59,626 bases of DNA from positions 1-59,626 of the forward strand of contig JAFZWP010000002.1 in NCBI GenBank assembly GCA_017617065.1. Direction: 5' to 3'. The translations under genes and the position numbers were made by a program. Within the stretch, counting starts at the first letter, position 1, and every line of letters begins with the position of its first letter. Below are positions 1-7,604 of the stretch, in pieces. The notes below the pieces were generated by a model. That model did not search any database. It was not told the origin of the DNA and worked only from the letters and a program-made list of their open reading frames with translations. Origin of the DNA: Bacilli bacterium. GTDB taxonomy: Bacteria > Bacillota_I > Bacilli_A > ML615J-28 > CAG-698.

Positions 1-2
1 AC

Positions 3-2147
3 GCAGTAAAAGAAGATGTTGGCTATGTAACAAATGATTACATTGAATCTATTGTAGCTGCATTTCATACTCTTACATATCATTATAATGGCTCTATAGT
101 TGGATATGCTTCTTATTCAGAATTAGTTGCAGATTTTGTGAGTGATTTTAATGCTACAACTGGTAAGAGCGTTTCTGCAGCTGGTTTATATGGAGCAGGT
201 GCTACCGCTCATGCAACATTCTTCAACAATGATGCAATGAATGCAAAATGGTCTTGGTTGATAGATTCTCTTGAAAATTTAAGACAACACGGATATGGCA
301 CTCATGCCTATTGCGAAACTGCATACGCCCATGCAAAATCAAAGACTTTAAATAAAGATGATAGTCATGATATGGGCCCAATTAGAGAAAATGTACAGGG
401 TTTTATGACTAAAACAAACTGTGCAAGTTATTCTGCATCTTGTGCAATTGATTTTTCATCAGGTGATGTTCAAGAACTAATGTTTGAACTATTGACTGAT
501 GAAAAACTAGTTCAAAGCGGAGGTGCTTTAGTAGCCAATCCAACAAGAGATGGCTATACATTTGCCGGATGGTATGATAATCCTTCATTTACTGGTAGTG
601 CTGTAGAAAATGTAGGTGAAAATACTGATTTATATGCAAAATGGAATCTAAACACTTATAATGTAACATTTATGGATGGTGAATCTGTATTAGATTTATC
701 CCCTTCAACATACAATATCAAGCAAGCAAAGAATTTACCAGATTATGATAAACCTGGCTTTATATTTGATGGCTGGTATGATAATCCTTCATTCACAGGT
801 GATGAAAAAACTGAAATTAATGTTGGGACATTTGGAGATTTAGTATTCTATGCAAAAACAACTGAAATTACAGGATATACAGTAACTTTCAATTATAATG
901 GTGGAAATACTTATTATGAAGATATTGATGCTGTAATCGCCGATTATCTTGCCGATTATAACACATATAATAGTAGGTCTTATACTACTACAACATATTC
1001 CGAAATAGGAGAATGGGATTACACTGATGAAGCTGTTAATTTCTTCTATGATAATTTATCAAAATGGGGCTGGTTAGTTGATTTCTTTGCAACAAACGCT
1101 AGTACAGAGAATAAACCTGCTTATGGCGCATTTAGAAATTATAATAACTATACTGGATTGAATGCTGCTAGTTCAAATTATAGATATGAAGTTGCATACG
1201 AGACAAGAGGCTGGGTTGGAAAGATATTATATAATAGAAATGTCAATTATCCTACAACTGATTGGTCAGATGAAGATAATCAAGCATTAACAATGGCATG
1301 GTTGAGTAATGTTTCACAAACAGAATATTTGAATAATAATGGAACAGTTGCTTTATCTACTTTAGTTCCTCATGTATATAAGCAAGGGTATACATTTGAT
1401 GGTTGGTATGATAATCCATCGTTCACTGGTGATCCTGTAACAAGCGTTACAGAAGCAACTACATTATATGCTAAATGGGGTGTATATAATAAAGTTAACT
1501 TAACATTAAATTTAGATGGTGGTTATTATTATGATTACAATTTAGCTGACATAGCTAGTCTAAAAGCAATGTTTAAAACTGATGCTGGAGGCGCTTCATT
1601 CGATGGTAAGTACGCAAATGTAGCGGCAGAAACAGCGTTTAATGTTAAAATGAAGGTTTTAGGAAAAGATATTTATAAATGGGATTTCTTGATTGCCTAT
1701 TTTGCTGATGTAAATGATAATGGGCAAATGCAATATTTCTTTAATTATTATCTGGCTAACCATAATTATCCAAGTGCTAGTGAAGCTAGCGCAGCTGGCT
1801 TAAATTACACATATGATAATTATTATTTATCATATGAATCATATGCATGGTATTCTTCATATGCATCGTCTTGGACTAATACTAACAGTAGTAGAAATAT
1901 AGTTACTAAAGATGGGGTTTATAATTCAGTAACAATTGATGAAATGATTACTTATTTAGTATCTAACCAAATTAATACATTTGAAATTATAGGTGATACA
2001 ACACTTCCTACTGTGTACAAAGATGGATATACATTTGCTGGATGGTATGCAAATAGTGATTTCAGTGGCGATGCTATTACTATTTATCCTAAGAATGCAG
2101 GCGATGTTAAGAGCGTAACATTATACGCTAAATGGATAGCTAATTAA
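3..2147 (+). CDS. InlB-type repeat surface protein, 5' end missing
   Basis: The reading frame is open from base 3, before the first possible start codon (a GTG at 138), so the gene begins outside the window. The visible ~714 residues are modular. Four InlB B-repeat/Listeria-Bacteroides (Flg_new) units, each with a G-Y/F-x-F-x-GWY core and ending in YAKW or a variant, lie near 549-645, 756-860, 1386-1482 and 2025-2136. Between them are three copies of a longer module that starts with a YNGG-like strand and contains a KW-x-(W/F)-L-(I/V) segment (KWSWLIDSL, KWGWLVDFF, KWDFLIAYF). Such proteins are usually secreted and act at the cell surface in adhesion or as structural stalks; that role is inferred from the family. 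No LPXTG or C-terminal membrane segment is present: it ends just after a YAKW motif. Any signal peptide would be upstream. Confidence 0.8.
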   Translation, partial: AVKEDVGYVTNDYIESIVAAFHTLTYHYNGSIVGYASYSELVADFVSDFNATTGKSVSAAGLYGAGATAHATFFNNDAMNAKWSWLIDSLENLRQHGYGTHAYCETAYAHAKSKTLNKDDSHDMGPIRENVQGFMTKTNCASYSASCAIDFSSGDVQELMFELLTDEKLVQSGGALVANPTRDGYTFAGWYDNPSFTGSAVENVGENTDLYAKWNLNTYNVTFMDGESVLDLSPSTYNIKQAKNLPDYDKPGFIFDGWYDNPSFTGDEKTEINVGTFGDLVFYAKTTEITGYTVTFNYNGGNTYYEDIDAVIADYLADYNTYNSRSYTTTTYSEIGEWDYTDEAVNFFYDNLSKWGWLVDFFATNASTENKPAYGAFRNYNNYTGLNAASSNYRYEVAYETRGWVGKILYNRNVNYPTTDWSDEDNQALTMAWLSNVSQTEYLNNNGTVALSTLVPHVYKQGYTFDGWYDNPSFTGDPVTSVTEATTLYAKWGVYNKVNLTLNLDGGYYYDYNLADIASLKAMFKTDAGGASFDGKYANVAAETAFNVKMKVLGKDIYKWDFLIAYFADVNDNGQMQYFFNYYLANHNYPSASEASAAGLNYTYDNYYLSYESYAWYSSYASSWTNTNSSRNIVTKDGVYNSVTIDEMITYLVSNQINTFEIIGDTTLPTVYKDGYTFAGWYANSDFSGDAITIYPKNAGDVKSVTLYAKWIAN

Positions 2148-2193
2148 GCTTTTGTTGATAGAATTAAAAACACAATAGATGACTTAAAATGAA

Positions 2194-2244
2194 AAACTAT
2201 TAGTAGATACTAAGAAGACATTAGTGTTTATTAATAGTTTTTTT
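2194..2244 (+). terminator. Intrinsic terminator of the InlB-repeat gene
   Basis: A long stem (AAACTATTAGTAGATACTAA with TTAGTGTTTATTAATAGTTT, wobbles allowed) is followed by a T-run. Its 3' arm and T-run are nearly identical to the terminator at 4254-4298. Confidence 0.8.
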
Positions 2245-2370
2245 ATTGCGCCATACTATTTTTATAAAGAAGAACGATATAGAGCTTTAAAATATAAAGT
2301 TCAAATGATGCTTATAAATTTATAACGATTACATTTATTATAATAGTGTATTTCATATAACCTAGAGTAT

Positions 2371-2402
2371 AAAAAAACTCATTCAATATAGGATTGAACG
2401 AG
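2371..2402 (-). terminator. Intrinsic terminator of the HprK-like gene
   Basis: Read on the minus strand, CTCGTTCAA pairs with TTGAATGAG around a 7-base loop and is followed by seven Ts. It lies 33 bases downstream of the minus-strand gene at 2435-3145. The 186 bases between the two convergent genes hold this and the plus-strand terminator, and no ORF. Confidence 0.75.
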
Positions 2403-2434
2403 GATCCATAAATTTATAGTTTTCTTTTTTTATG

Positions 2435-3145
2435 TTAACTATCACTTTGTATTATTGCATCATATGAACATTTTGCGGCAGTTATATCTGTGTTACATTT
2501 TAATAGATAAATATTTGCTTTTAATAAAAGATCATTTAATAAATCAAAGGTTTTATTAACGTAATCTAAATCTGTTGGTAAAATGATTTGATTAAGAATC
2601 TTTGGTAAAATTGATTTTGAGTCTAAACGAGTGATTGAATTTGTTGTATCTCTTTCAATAAACACTAAAGACTTAATTTCAGCAAAGCTATTTTCTCCAT
2701 ACCTTTCTTTGCCATTCCATGGTGTTCCAAAGGCATAAAAACTGTCATCGATTTTACGAATTATTGGCTTATCACCATTAATAAAAGATAATTTGTCACC
2801 TAAATATTCTTTTAGTAATTTGCAATGTGTGGTTTTACCTGTTCCAGATTTAGCTAGAAATAGATGCGCATAATCATTTATTTTTACACTGCATGCGTGG
2901 ATGAAAATACAATCGTATTTCAAAATTTCCATACATATTTTTTGATAAATACATATTGATTCTAAGTAGCCAATAGAATGATTAATTGTTGATGCATCTT
3001 TTATTTTTTTTATTTCATCATCAGTTGCCGATACACTAAAATCATAAACATCGCTATTTATCATATAATCTTCGCATAACTTATTTAAATATGAATATTT
3101 ATTTATAATTTGGATTTTTAATTTAGCTATTTCAATTACAAACAT
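2435..3145 (-). CDS. HprK/PEPCK-fold P-loop protein (HPr kinase-like)
   Basis: The protein of ~236 residues has a clear Walker A loop (LAKSGTGKTTH) in its middle, followed by a region with a conserved-looking GD and basic residues (NGDKPIIRK). This is the layout of the short HPr-kinase/PEP-carboxykinase-like proteins. Unlike true HprK (~310 residues) it lacks a recognisable N-terminal domain and the HprK signature, so a role in catabolite control is not supported. Relatives often sit beside RiPP (modified peptide) clusters, but none is visible here. I prefer the ATG at 3145 because GGGTGA lies 8 bases upstream; a GTG at 3154 would add three residues. The gene is monocistronic and points against both neighbours. 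Function unknown; family call moderately sure. Confidence 0.6.
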   Translation of the reverse strand: MFVIEIAKLKIQIINKYSYLNKLCEDYMINSDVYDFSVSATDDEIKKIKDASTINHSIGYLESICIYQKICMEILKYDCIFIHACSVKINDYAHLFLAKSGTGKTTHCKLLKEYLGDKLSFINGDKPIIRKIDDSFYAFGTPWNGKERYGENSFAEIKSLVFIERDTTNSITRLDSKSILPKILNQIILPTDLDYVNKTFDLLNDLLLKANIYLLKCNTDITAAKCSYDAIIQSDS

Positions 3146-3281
3146 TATTTTCACCCATTATTATTTATTTCATTATAATGCATTTAAATAAAAAAATAAA
3201 TGTTTTAGGTTAGTTAATGGATTATTCTTATATTTTCAATTATTCCAATGAATATGATATAATGTATTAAAGAGGTATATT

Positions 3282-4199
3282 ATGAAAAAAATATTAGTTG
3301 CTGTACTTTTCGTGCTTTTATTATTTATAGTAGGATGCAAAGATGAAAGTAATAAAAAAATAATAATAAATTCATTGCGTGTAATAGTTAATAGTGAAGA
3401 CATGAATATCACTACAGATAATGAGCATGTTAATAGTAGTGTAAGTATTATAAATGCGGATAAAATAGACGATGATCATTATGTGTTATATAAGGCGAAA
3501 TTAAGTTTAGAAAAAGGGTATGAATTTAGTATCGATATTGTGCTTGATTTTGACTTAAATAATGAAGTGAAAGTAAATAAAATATCTAAAATGACTGACT
3601 CAATTACAATTGAGTTTAAAAAAGAGATAGAATCAAGCCCTTCCCTAAAATATGAAATAGAAAATTTAGAATATTCATTTTCTACTGATGATGGAAAAGT
3701 GAACATCGGAAATGAAAATGTTGCATATATCATAAGTGAAAAAGAAGAATGGTTAAAAGAAGATAATAAAATTAAAGTAACTTATGAAATCAGTATTAAC
3801 ACTTTAGATGATTATGAATTCATTCCTAATATTGATGTTAAATGGTTAAAAGATAGTAGTGAAGATGCTAACGTTTCTTATATGGAAATAACTAATAATT
3901 TAATCTTTATTAGAATAGAAAAAATAATCAAAGAATTAAAAGAAGTTAGAATTCATTTAGATACAATAAATTATGAAGTGAGTGCTGATTCAGCTTATTA
4001 TAATGTGGAAATAGTTAAGCCACTGGATTATATTAAAATAGTAATAAAAGTTACAAGTGATATGAAATTAATGGATGAATTGATGTTTTATGTAAATGAT
4101 GAATTGATTGATACATCAAAATATAAGATTGAATATATTGAGAATAAGTATGTATTGACTTATAAAATAGCTGATCCTAATTGGACACCGTATTATTAA
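3282..4199 (+). CDS. Lipoprotein of unknown function
   Basis: The 305-residue product starts with a classic lipoprotein signal: two lysines, a hydrophobic stretch and an IVGC lipobox, so Cys19 should be lipidated and the protein anchored outside the membrane. The remainder is beta-rich, lysine- and acid-rich, with no motif I recognise. Two parts look like repeated ~95-residue beta domains (around residues 30-110 and 120-215), suggesting tandem Ig-like folds; this is inference from composition. The RBS is AGAGG, and a TATAAT lies at 3258-3263. It is a single-gene unit ending at the terminator at 4254-4298. No link to a transporter is visible. Confidence 0.7.
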   Translation: MKKILVAVLFVLLLFIVGCKDESNKKIIINSLRVIVNSEDMNITTDNEHVNSSVSIINADKIDDDHYVLYKAKLSLEKGYEFSIDIVLDFDLNNEVKVNKISKMTDSITIEFKKEIESSPSLKYEIENLEYSFSTDDGKVNIGNENVAYIISEKEEWLKEDNKIKVTYEISINTLDDYEFIPNIDVKWLKDSSEDANVSYMEITNNLIFIRIEKIIKELKEVRIHLDTINYEVSADSAYYNVEIVKPLDYIKIVIKVTSDMKLMDELMFYVNDELIDTSKYKIEYIENKYVLTYKIADPNWTPYY

Positions 4200-4253
4200 T
4201 GTGAATTCTTAGGTGAATAAATGAATGGTTCATTTATATAGAGATGAAATAGT

Positions 4254-4298
4254 AAACTATTATTAGACACAAAAAAAGTGTTTATTAATAGTTTTTTT
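4254..4298 (+). terminator. Intrinsic terminator of the lipoprotein gene
   Basis: AAACTATTATTAGACAC and GTGTTTATTAATAGTTT pair around an A7 loop, followed by a T-run. The 3' arm is shared with the terminator at 2194-2244. Confidence 0.85.
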
Positions 4299-4348
4299 AT
4301 TATGTTATAATATTAGAGGTTGAATGTTATATGCGAAAGGAGAATAAT

Positions 4349-5842
4349 ATGAATCAAAACTTAAAAAAATTATACGAAAAACTCAAATTAATTAGATATT
4401 ATGAACACGCCGAAGGAATAATGTATTTTGATTTTGAAACTTGTGTACCAAAGAAAGCAATGGAAAATGAAAGCGACACCATGTCTTTCTTTTCAAATCA
4501 AGCCTTCAAGATTAAAAAGAGCAAAGCATTCGAACAATTAGTCATAGATTTATATAAAGAATTAGACACTCTAGATTATTTAGATCAAATCTTAGTTAAG
4601 AATTTATATGAAGCTTACTTAAAAGCTAAAAACATTACGCCTAAGATGGAACTAGCGATGTCTAAAATATATAATAAAGCCTATATTGATTGGCTAGAAG
4701 CAAAGAGCCAAAAGAATTATAAATTATTTATTCCATCATTTAAAAAAGTAATTGATATCTCTAAAAAACAAATAGAGCTAAGAGATAATAGATTAGATGA
4801 TTTATATGATAATATGCTTAATGATTGTGAAAAAGGATTACTTCAAAAAGAACTTGATGTCTTTTTTGAAGAATTAAAAGTAGGTCTAATTGAATTAATT
4901 GGTAAAATTAAAAAATCTAAGAAAAAGATTAGAAAAGATTTTCTAAGTAGAATTGTACCAATTTATAAACAAGAAGCATTTTCTAAATATTTACTAGAAT
5001 TAAATGGATATGATTATGATAGAGGATACTTAACTACTACAGAACATCCATTCACATCTTCAATTGCTAAAGATGATGCAAGAGTTACAACCCATTATCA
5101 TGAAGATATGGTTTTATCTAATATATATTCAGTAATTCATGAAGGTGGTCATGCGATTCTAATGCAAAATGAACCAGATGACGATCATGATCATTTCATT
5201 AATGATAATGTGACAAATGGTATGCATGAATCAGTTTCAAGATTTTTTGAAAATGTTATTGGTAGATCAAAAGCATATGTACATTTGATTTATCCAAAAT
5301 TTATTGAAACATTTAATGAATTTAGCGATGTAAGCGAAGAAGAATTATATGAAGCTATTAATATTGTACAGCCGAGTCTAATTAGAACTGAAGCAGATGA
5401 GGTAACTTATGGGTTACATATCGTAATTAGATATGAAATGGAAAAGAAGTTAGTAAGCGGAGAACTAGAAGTTAAAGATGCACCAAAAGAATGGAATAGA
5501 CTTTATAAAGAATATTTAGGAGTTAAACCAACTAATGATTCTGAAGGTATTCTTCAAGATGTTCATTGGACAGGTGGCTTTGGATACTTTCCAAGTTATG
5601 CAATAGGTAATGCATATAATGCGATGTATTTAAAAGAATTAAGAAAAGAATATAACTTTGAAAGTTTAATTGAGGACGGTGATTTTAAAACTATCAATTC
5701 TTGGTTAAAAGAACATGTCTTTAAAGATGCCAATCATTTAGATCCAAAAGATTGGATTAAACAAATCACTAATAAGAGTCTAACAGCTAAAGATTTTCTT
5801 GAATATTTAAATAATAAATATAAAGATATTTATAATTTCTAA
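4349..5842 (+). CDS. M32-family metallocarboxypeptidase (Taq type)
   Basis: The ~497-residue length matches M32 carboxypeptidases (~500). The zinc motif HEGGH is followed by a downstream MHESVSRFFEN segment that supplies the third ligand (HES motif), and a later RTEADEVTY-G-LH segment is also characteristic. The enzyme removes C-terminal amino acids from peptides in the cytoplasm; no signal peptide is present. I chose the ATG at 4349, not 4331, because AAAGGAG (4336-4342) sits directly before it and inside the longer version. A -10 box TATAAT lies about 40 bases upstream. Single-gene unit; peptide nutrition is the likely role. Confidence 0.92.
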   Translation: MNQNLKKLYEKLKLIRYYEHAEGIMYFDFETCVPKKAMENESDTMSFFSNQAFKIKKSKAFEQLVIDLYKELDTLDYLDQILVKNLYEAYLKAKNITPKMELAMSKIYNKAYIDWLEAKSQKNYKLFIPSFKKVIDISKKQIELRDNRLDDLYDNMLNDCEKGLLQKELDVFFEELKVGLIELIGKIKKSKKKIRKDFLSRIVPIYKQEAFSKYLLELNGYDYDRGYLTTTEHPFTSSIAKDDARVTTHYHEDMVLSNIYSVIHEGGHAILMQNEPDDDHDHFINDNVTNGMHESVSRFFENVIGRSKAYVHLIYPKFIETFNEFSDVSEEELYEAINIVQPSLIRTEADEVTYGLHIVIRYEMEKKLVSGELEVKDAPKEWNRLYKEYLGVKPTNDSEGILQDVHWTGGFGYFPSYAIGNAYNAMYLKELRKEYNFESLIEDGDFKTINSWLKEHVFKDANHLDPKDWIKQITNKSLTAKDFLEYLNNKYKDIYNF

Positions 5843-5852
5843 AAGAATACCC

Positions 5853-5884
5853 TTGAATATATATATATATATATATGTTATGAT
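5853..5884 (+). promoter_or_regulatory. Candidate promoter with (AT)10 spacer
   Basis: A -35-like TTGAAT (5853-5858) and a -10-like TATGAT (5879-5884) are separated by 20 bases made up mostly of an uninterrupted (AT)10 tract (5857-5876). Spacer length, and hence promoter strength, would change with slippage of the tract. Assignment of the two boxes is tentative; TATAGT at 5892-5897 is an alternative -10. Confidence 0.4.
5857..5876. repeat. (AT)10 simple sequence repeat
   Basis: Ten uninterrupted AT units lie in the 68-base gap between the M32 peptidase and the small membrane protein. Nothing similar is seen in the other intergenic gaps. Confidence 0.95.
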
Positions 5885-5910
5885 GGAATTGTATAGTAGA
5901 GGTTAGCAAA

Positions 5911-6378
5911 ATGATAGACAAAAAAAGAAGAATTATTAATATAGCTAGTTTAGTTTCTATAATAATCGCATCATTAATTTGCATTGGTTATTTAGTATAT
6001 TTTTTAAGAGCCTTCTTATTATCGTTTGAAGAAGTTCCAGATAATGAAGCAAGAGTACCTGTCGCGTTAGCTTATTTGGTGATGAGAGTGTTTTCCTTTG
6101 TAACAATAATAGGGACATTGGGAATGCTTACTTTATTAATTTTTGGATTATGTTTGTTTAAAAAACCAAAGTCGTGTGTATTTTTAATAATTGTATCGGC
6201 AATATTTTTACCAACAACATCTATTTTACTAGATGTTGGGATTGAAAATAGAAATGCTATATATATTTTTCTTGGCATATTGATGGTTTCATTTGGCATA
6301 GCTAATTTACTTATACAAATATATAGAACAAGATTAATAAATAAAAAAGAAAATGAAATAGAAAAGACACCACAATAA
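5911..6378 (+). CDS. Small four-helix membrane protein, unknown
   Basis: The 155-residue protein has about four hydrophobic segments (residues ~8-32, 50-80, 85-105 and 112-136) and short basic ends, so it is an integral membrane protein. I recognise no family. Translation could start at the ATG after GAGGTTAG. It stands alone between the M32 peptidase and an XRE regulator. Its terminator overlaps the stop codon, and the (AT)10 tract upstream may make its expression variable. No function can be proposed. Confidence 0.65.
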   Translation: MIDKKRRIINIASLVSIIIASLICIGYLVYFLRAFLLSFEEVPDNEARVPVALAYLVMRVFSFVTIIGTLGMLTLLIFGLCLFKKPKSCVFLIIVSAIFLPTTSILLDVGIENRNAIYIFLGILMVSFGIANLLIQIYRTRLINKKENEIEKTPQ

Positions 6379-6390
6379 GTGGTGTTTTTT
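6367..6390 (+). terminator. Intrinsic terminator overlapping the stop codon
   Basis: ACACCAC-AATAA-GTGGTGT with T6. The loop contains the TAA stop of the preceding gene. Confidence 0.9.
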
Positions 6391-6485
6391 CATAATTCCC
6401 CAAATTAGATAGTTGAATCTAAAAATAAGTTATATATTTAATGACATATATTAAGTATAATGTAAGTGTATCAAGGAGAAAATAT

Positions 6486-7523
6486 ATGGAACTAGGATTA
6501 AAAATTAAAGAATTAAGAATTAAACATGGCCTAACTCAAGATGATTTAGCATCTAAACTTGGAGTTAGTTTTCAAACTATATCTAAATGGGAAAATCTAG
6601 TCACAATGCCAGATGTGGCATTACTTCCAGATATTTCAGAAGCATTCGGTGTTACAATTGATGAGTTATTTGATTTATCAATTGAACAAAAGATGAATAG
6701 AATTGAAAGTAAGATGGAACTTGAAGAAGAATTCAAATATAGTGAGTTTTGTGAAATTGAAGAATTTCTAAAGAGCCATATGGCTGAAGAAGAATATAAA
6801 TACCGTTCTACTGCTTTACTTGCTTATTTATACACTCACAGGCTAATGAGTGATTCTAAGAAAATTAAAAAATATGCTCGCCAAGCAATATTACTTGATC
6901 CAACTAAAAAAGAATGTCAGTGGATGATTGGTAAAACTGGCAACTATGAATGTTGGGACTGGAATATGGATAATCACACTGAAGCTATAAATTTTTATAA
7001 AGAAGTAGTAAATAGTGCTCCAGATGCATCTCTTGCATATTATTATTTAATTGATAATTTAATTGCGGATCATAGAGTAGATGAAGCACAAGAGTATTTA
7101 AATACTTTAGAAAAACTTAGACCTAATGCAATCGTTATGATCAATGCATATAAAGCAGGTATTGCTTTAGCTAAATATCAAGAAAGCGAAGCAGATATGA
7201 TTATGGCTAATCTAGAAAAAGAACATATTGAGGAGGATGGATGCTTATTTGAGATTGCTCAATACTATGCAAAAAAGGGGCAGTTTAGAAAGGCAATTTC
7301 ATATTATGAGTTATCTTTTGAAAAGACAAAGAGAAGACCTAGATTCACTGATGAATTATTAAGCATCATAGATATCTATGATATCTTAGGTGATTATAAA
7401 AAAGAAGTAGAAACTTATGATAGACTTCTAGATTGTTACAAAAATGAATGGAACATGAGTGAAGAAGTAGAATTAAAAGACGTAGAAGAAAGAAGAATGA
7501 AAGTTTTAGGAAAGATTAAATAA
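6486..7523 (+). CDS. XRE-family regulator with TPR-like C-terminus
   Basis: An N-terminal helix-turn-helix of the Cro/C1 type occupies residues ~4-60 (KIKELRIKHGLTQDDLASKL, then SFQTISKWE). The following ~280 residues are helical, with repeated aromatic-rich pairs typical of TPR arrays (for example YKEVVNSAPDASLAYYYL). Similar Bacillota regulators sense peptides or a protein partner through the TPR part; no partner peptide gene is visible here. I chose 6486 over 6441 because AAGGAG (6473-6478) precedes it at the right distance and lies inside the longer version. A TATAAT lies at 6456-6461. Single-gene unit; targets unknown. Confidence 0.85.
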   Translation: MELGLKIKELRIKHGLTQDDLASKLGVSFQTISKWENLVTMPDVALLPDISEAFGVTIDELFDLSIEQKMNRIESKMELEEEFKYSEFCEIEEFLKSHMAEEEYKYRSTALLAYLYTHRLMSDSKKIKKYARQAILLDPTKKECQWMIGKTGNYECWDWNMDNHTEAINFYKEVVNSAPDASLAYYYLIDNLIADHRVDEAQEYLNTLEKLRPNAIVMINAYKAGIALAKYQESEADMIMANLEKEHIEEDGCLFEIAQYYAKKGQFRKAISYYELSFEKTKRRPRFTDELLSIIDIYDILGDYKKEVETYDRLLDCYKNEWNMSEEVELKDVEERRMKVLGKIK

Positions 7524-7531
7524 ACTAACTA

Positions 7532-7558
7532 GACTCTATAATTTATAGAGTCTTTTTA
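7532..7558 (+). terminator. Intrinsic terminator of the XRE gene
   Basis: AGACTCTA/TAGAGTCT stem followed by a T-run. Confidence 0.85.
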
Positions 7559-7604
7559 TAATCTTAATTAATATGTTATAATGTAAATACAAAGAGGGGT
7601 ATAT

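Noticed and set aside
5787..5984. Minus-strand frame spanning the (AT)10 tract
   Set aside because: The translation is a run of Ile-Tyr from the AT repeat, overlapping two genes; not credible as a protein.
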